Assembly: GCA_028693975.1 (NCBI GenBank)
Contig: JAQUUF010000087.1
Coordinates: 1-5,915 of the forward strand
Source of the DNA: Acidaminococcaceae bacterium
GTDB lineage: Bacteria; Bacillota; Negativicutes; Acidaminococcales; Acidaminococcaceae
Length of the DNA: 5,915 bases
Reading direction: 5' to 3'
The first letter of the stretch is position 1, and the number at the start of each line of letters is the position of its first letter. Below are positions 5,704-5,915 of this stretch, in pieces. A model generated the notes under the pieces. That model was not told the origin of the DNA and made no database searches. It worked only from the letters and a program-made list of their open reading frames with translations. Position numbers and translations under genes: made by a program.

Positions 5704-5915
5704 ATGCGTACGCAAATATTAAATATTTTACGCCAAAATAGTCCAAGCCCGGTGTCGGGTGAAGAATTGGCAACGCAAATGAATATTTCTAGAACTGCAA
5801 TCTGGAAACATATCCAAGCACTAAAAAAAGACGGGTATGTAATAAAAGCTGTGGCAAAGAAGGGATATATTTTGACTAGTGTACCAGACAAGCTTTTGCC
5901 GGCAGAAATTGGCAA
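5704..5915 (+). CDS. birA: Bifunctional biotin ligase/biotin repressor BirA (N-terminal part)
   Basis: The first 70 codons are present and the window ends inside the gene. Residues about 3-60 form the winged helix-turn-helix (HTH_11) DNA-binding domain: ILNILRQNSPSPVSGEELATQ, then the recognition-helix region MNISRTAIWKHIQALKKDGY (27-46) and the wing KAVAKKGYIL (48-57). This SRTAIWKHI...GYVI...KKGY pattern is characteristic of the repressor-type biotin protein ligase, which charges biotin to biotinoyl-AMP, transfers it to acyl-CoA carboxylase-type carrier proteins, and represses biotin genes when dimeric. The catalytic domain lies beyond the window. ATG 5704 is preceded by GAGGTGAG (5693-5700), with GAGG 7 bases from the start. 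It has its own promoter and a likely self-operator. Presence of the DNA-binding domain makes a repressor role likely. Confidence 0.92.
   Translation, partial: MRTQILNILRQNSPSPVSGEELATQMNISRTAIWKHIQALKKDGYVIKAVAKKGYILTSVPDKLLPAEIG

Noticed and set aside
5523..5915. Long minus-strand open frame across the end of the window
   Set aside because: It is antisense to the clearly recognisable birA start and the C-terminus of the ATP-grasp remnant; its composition is that of a shadow frame.

Overview
This window looks like the chromosome of a low- to mid-GC Firmicute. The gene order S1-domain protein (yabR-like) - tilS - hpt - ftsH is the classic Bacillota housekeeping cluster seen after divIC. The flavour of the proteins (FtsH with an HEGGH zinc site, a glutathionylspermidine-synthase-like ATP-grasp relative next door) makes me lean to the Negativicutes (Acidaminococcaceae/Phascolarctobacterium-like). 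That placement is inference from memory, not a search result.

Layout, all on the + strand. Positions 1-42 appear to be the last 13 codons of an upstream gene. A near-perfect sigma-70/sigma-A promoter (50-79) then drives a small S1 RNA-binding protein (138-557). A strong Rho-independent terminator (569-593) follows, and only about 22 bases later tilS begins (616-1989, tRNA-Ile lysidine synthetase). hpt (1976-2527) overlaps the tilS end by 14 bases. An AT-rich 89-base gap holding an inverted repeat and a candidate promoter leads to ftsH (2617-4566, GTG start), which ends at a strong terminator (4581-4616).

From about 4634 to 5628 lies a decayed gene: the remains of a glutathionylspermidine-synthase-like (circularly permuted ATP-grasp) protein. 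Its N-terminus is missing, and an internal deletion plus frame change splits it near 4985-5000. The window closes with the first 70 codons of birA (5704 onward), the bifunctional biotin ligase/biotin repressor. Its promoter carries an inverted repeat (TGTTAACC - 14 bases - GGTGAACG) that closely resembles a BirA operator and suggests autoregulation.

Functionally, tilS, hpt and ftsH form the conserved core: decoding of AUA codons, purine salvage, and membrane/regulatory proteolysis. In Bacillus TilS and Hpt are also reported to act together on ftsH transcription, which may be why the three stay linked. I saw no mobile elements, CRISPR arrays, rRNA or tRNA genes, and no convincing unknown multi-gene system. 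The two most interesting points are the putative BirA operator on birA and the eroded ATP-grasp gene.
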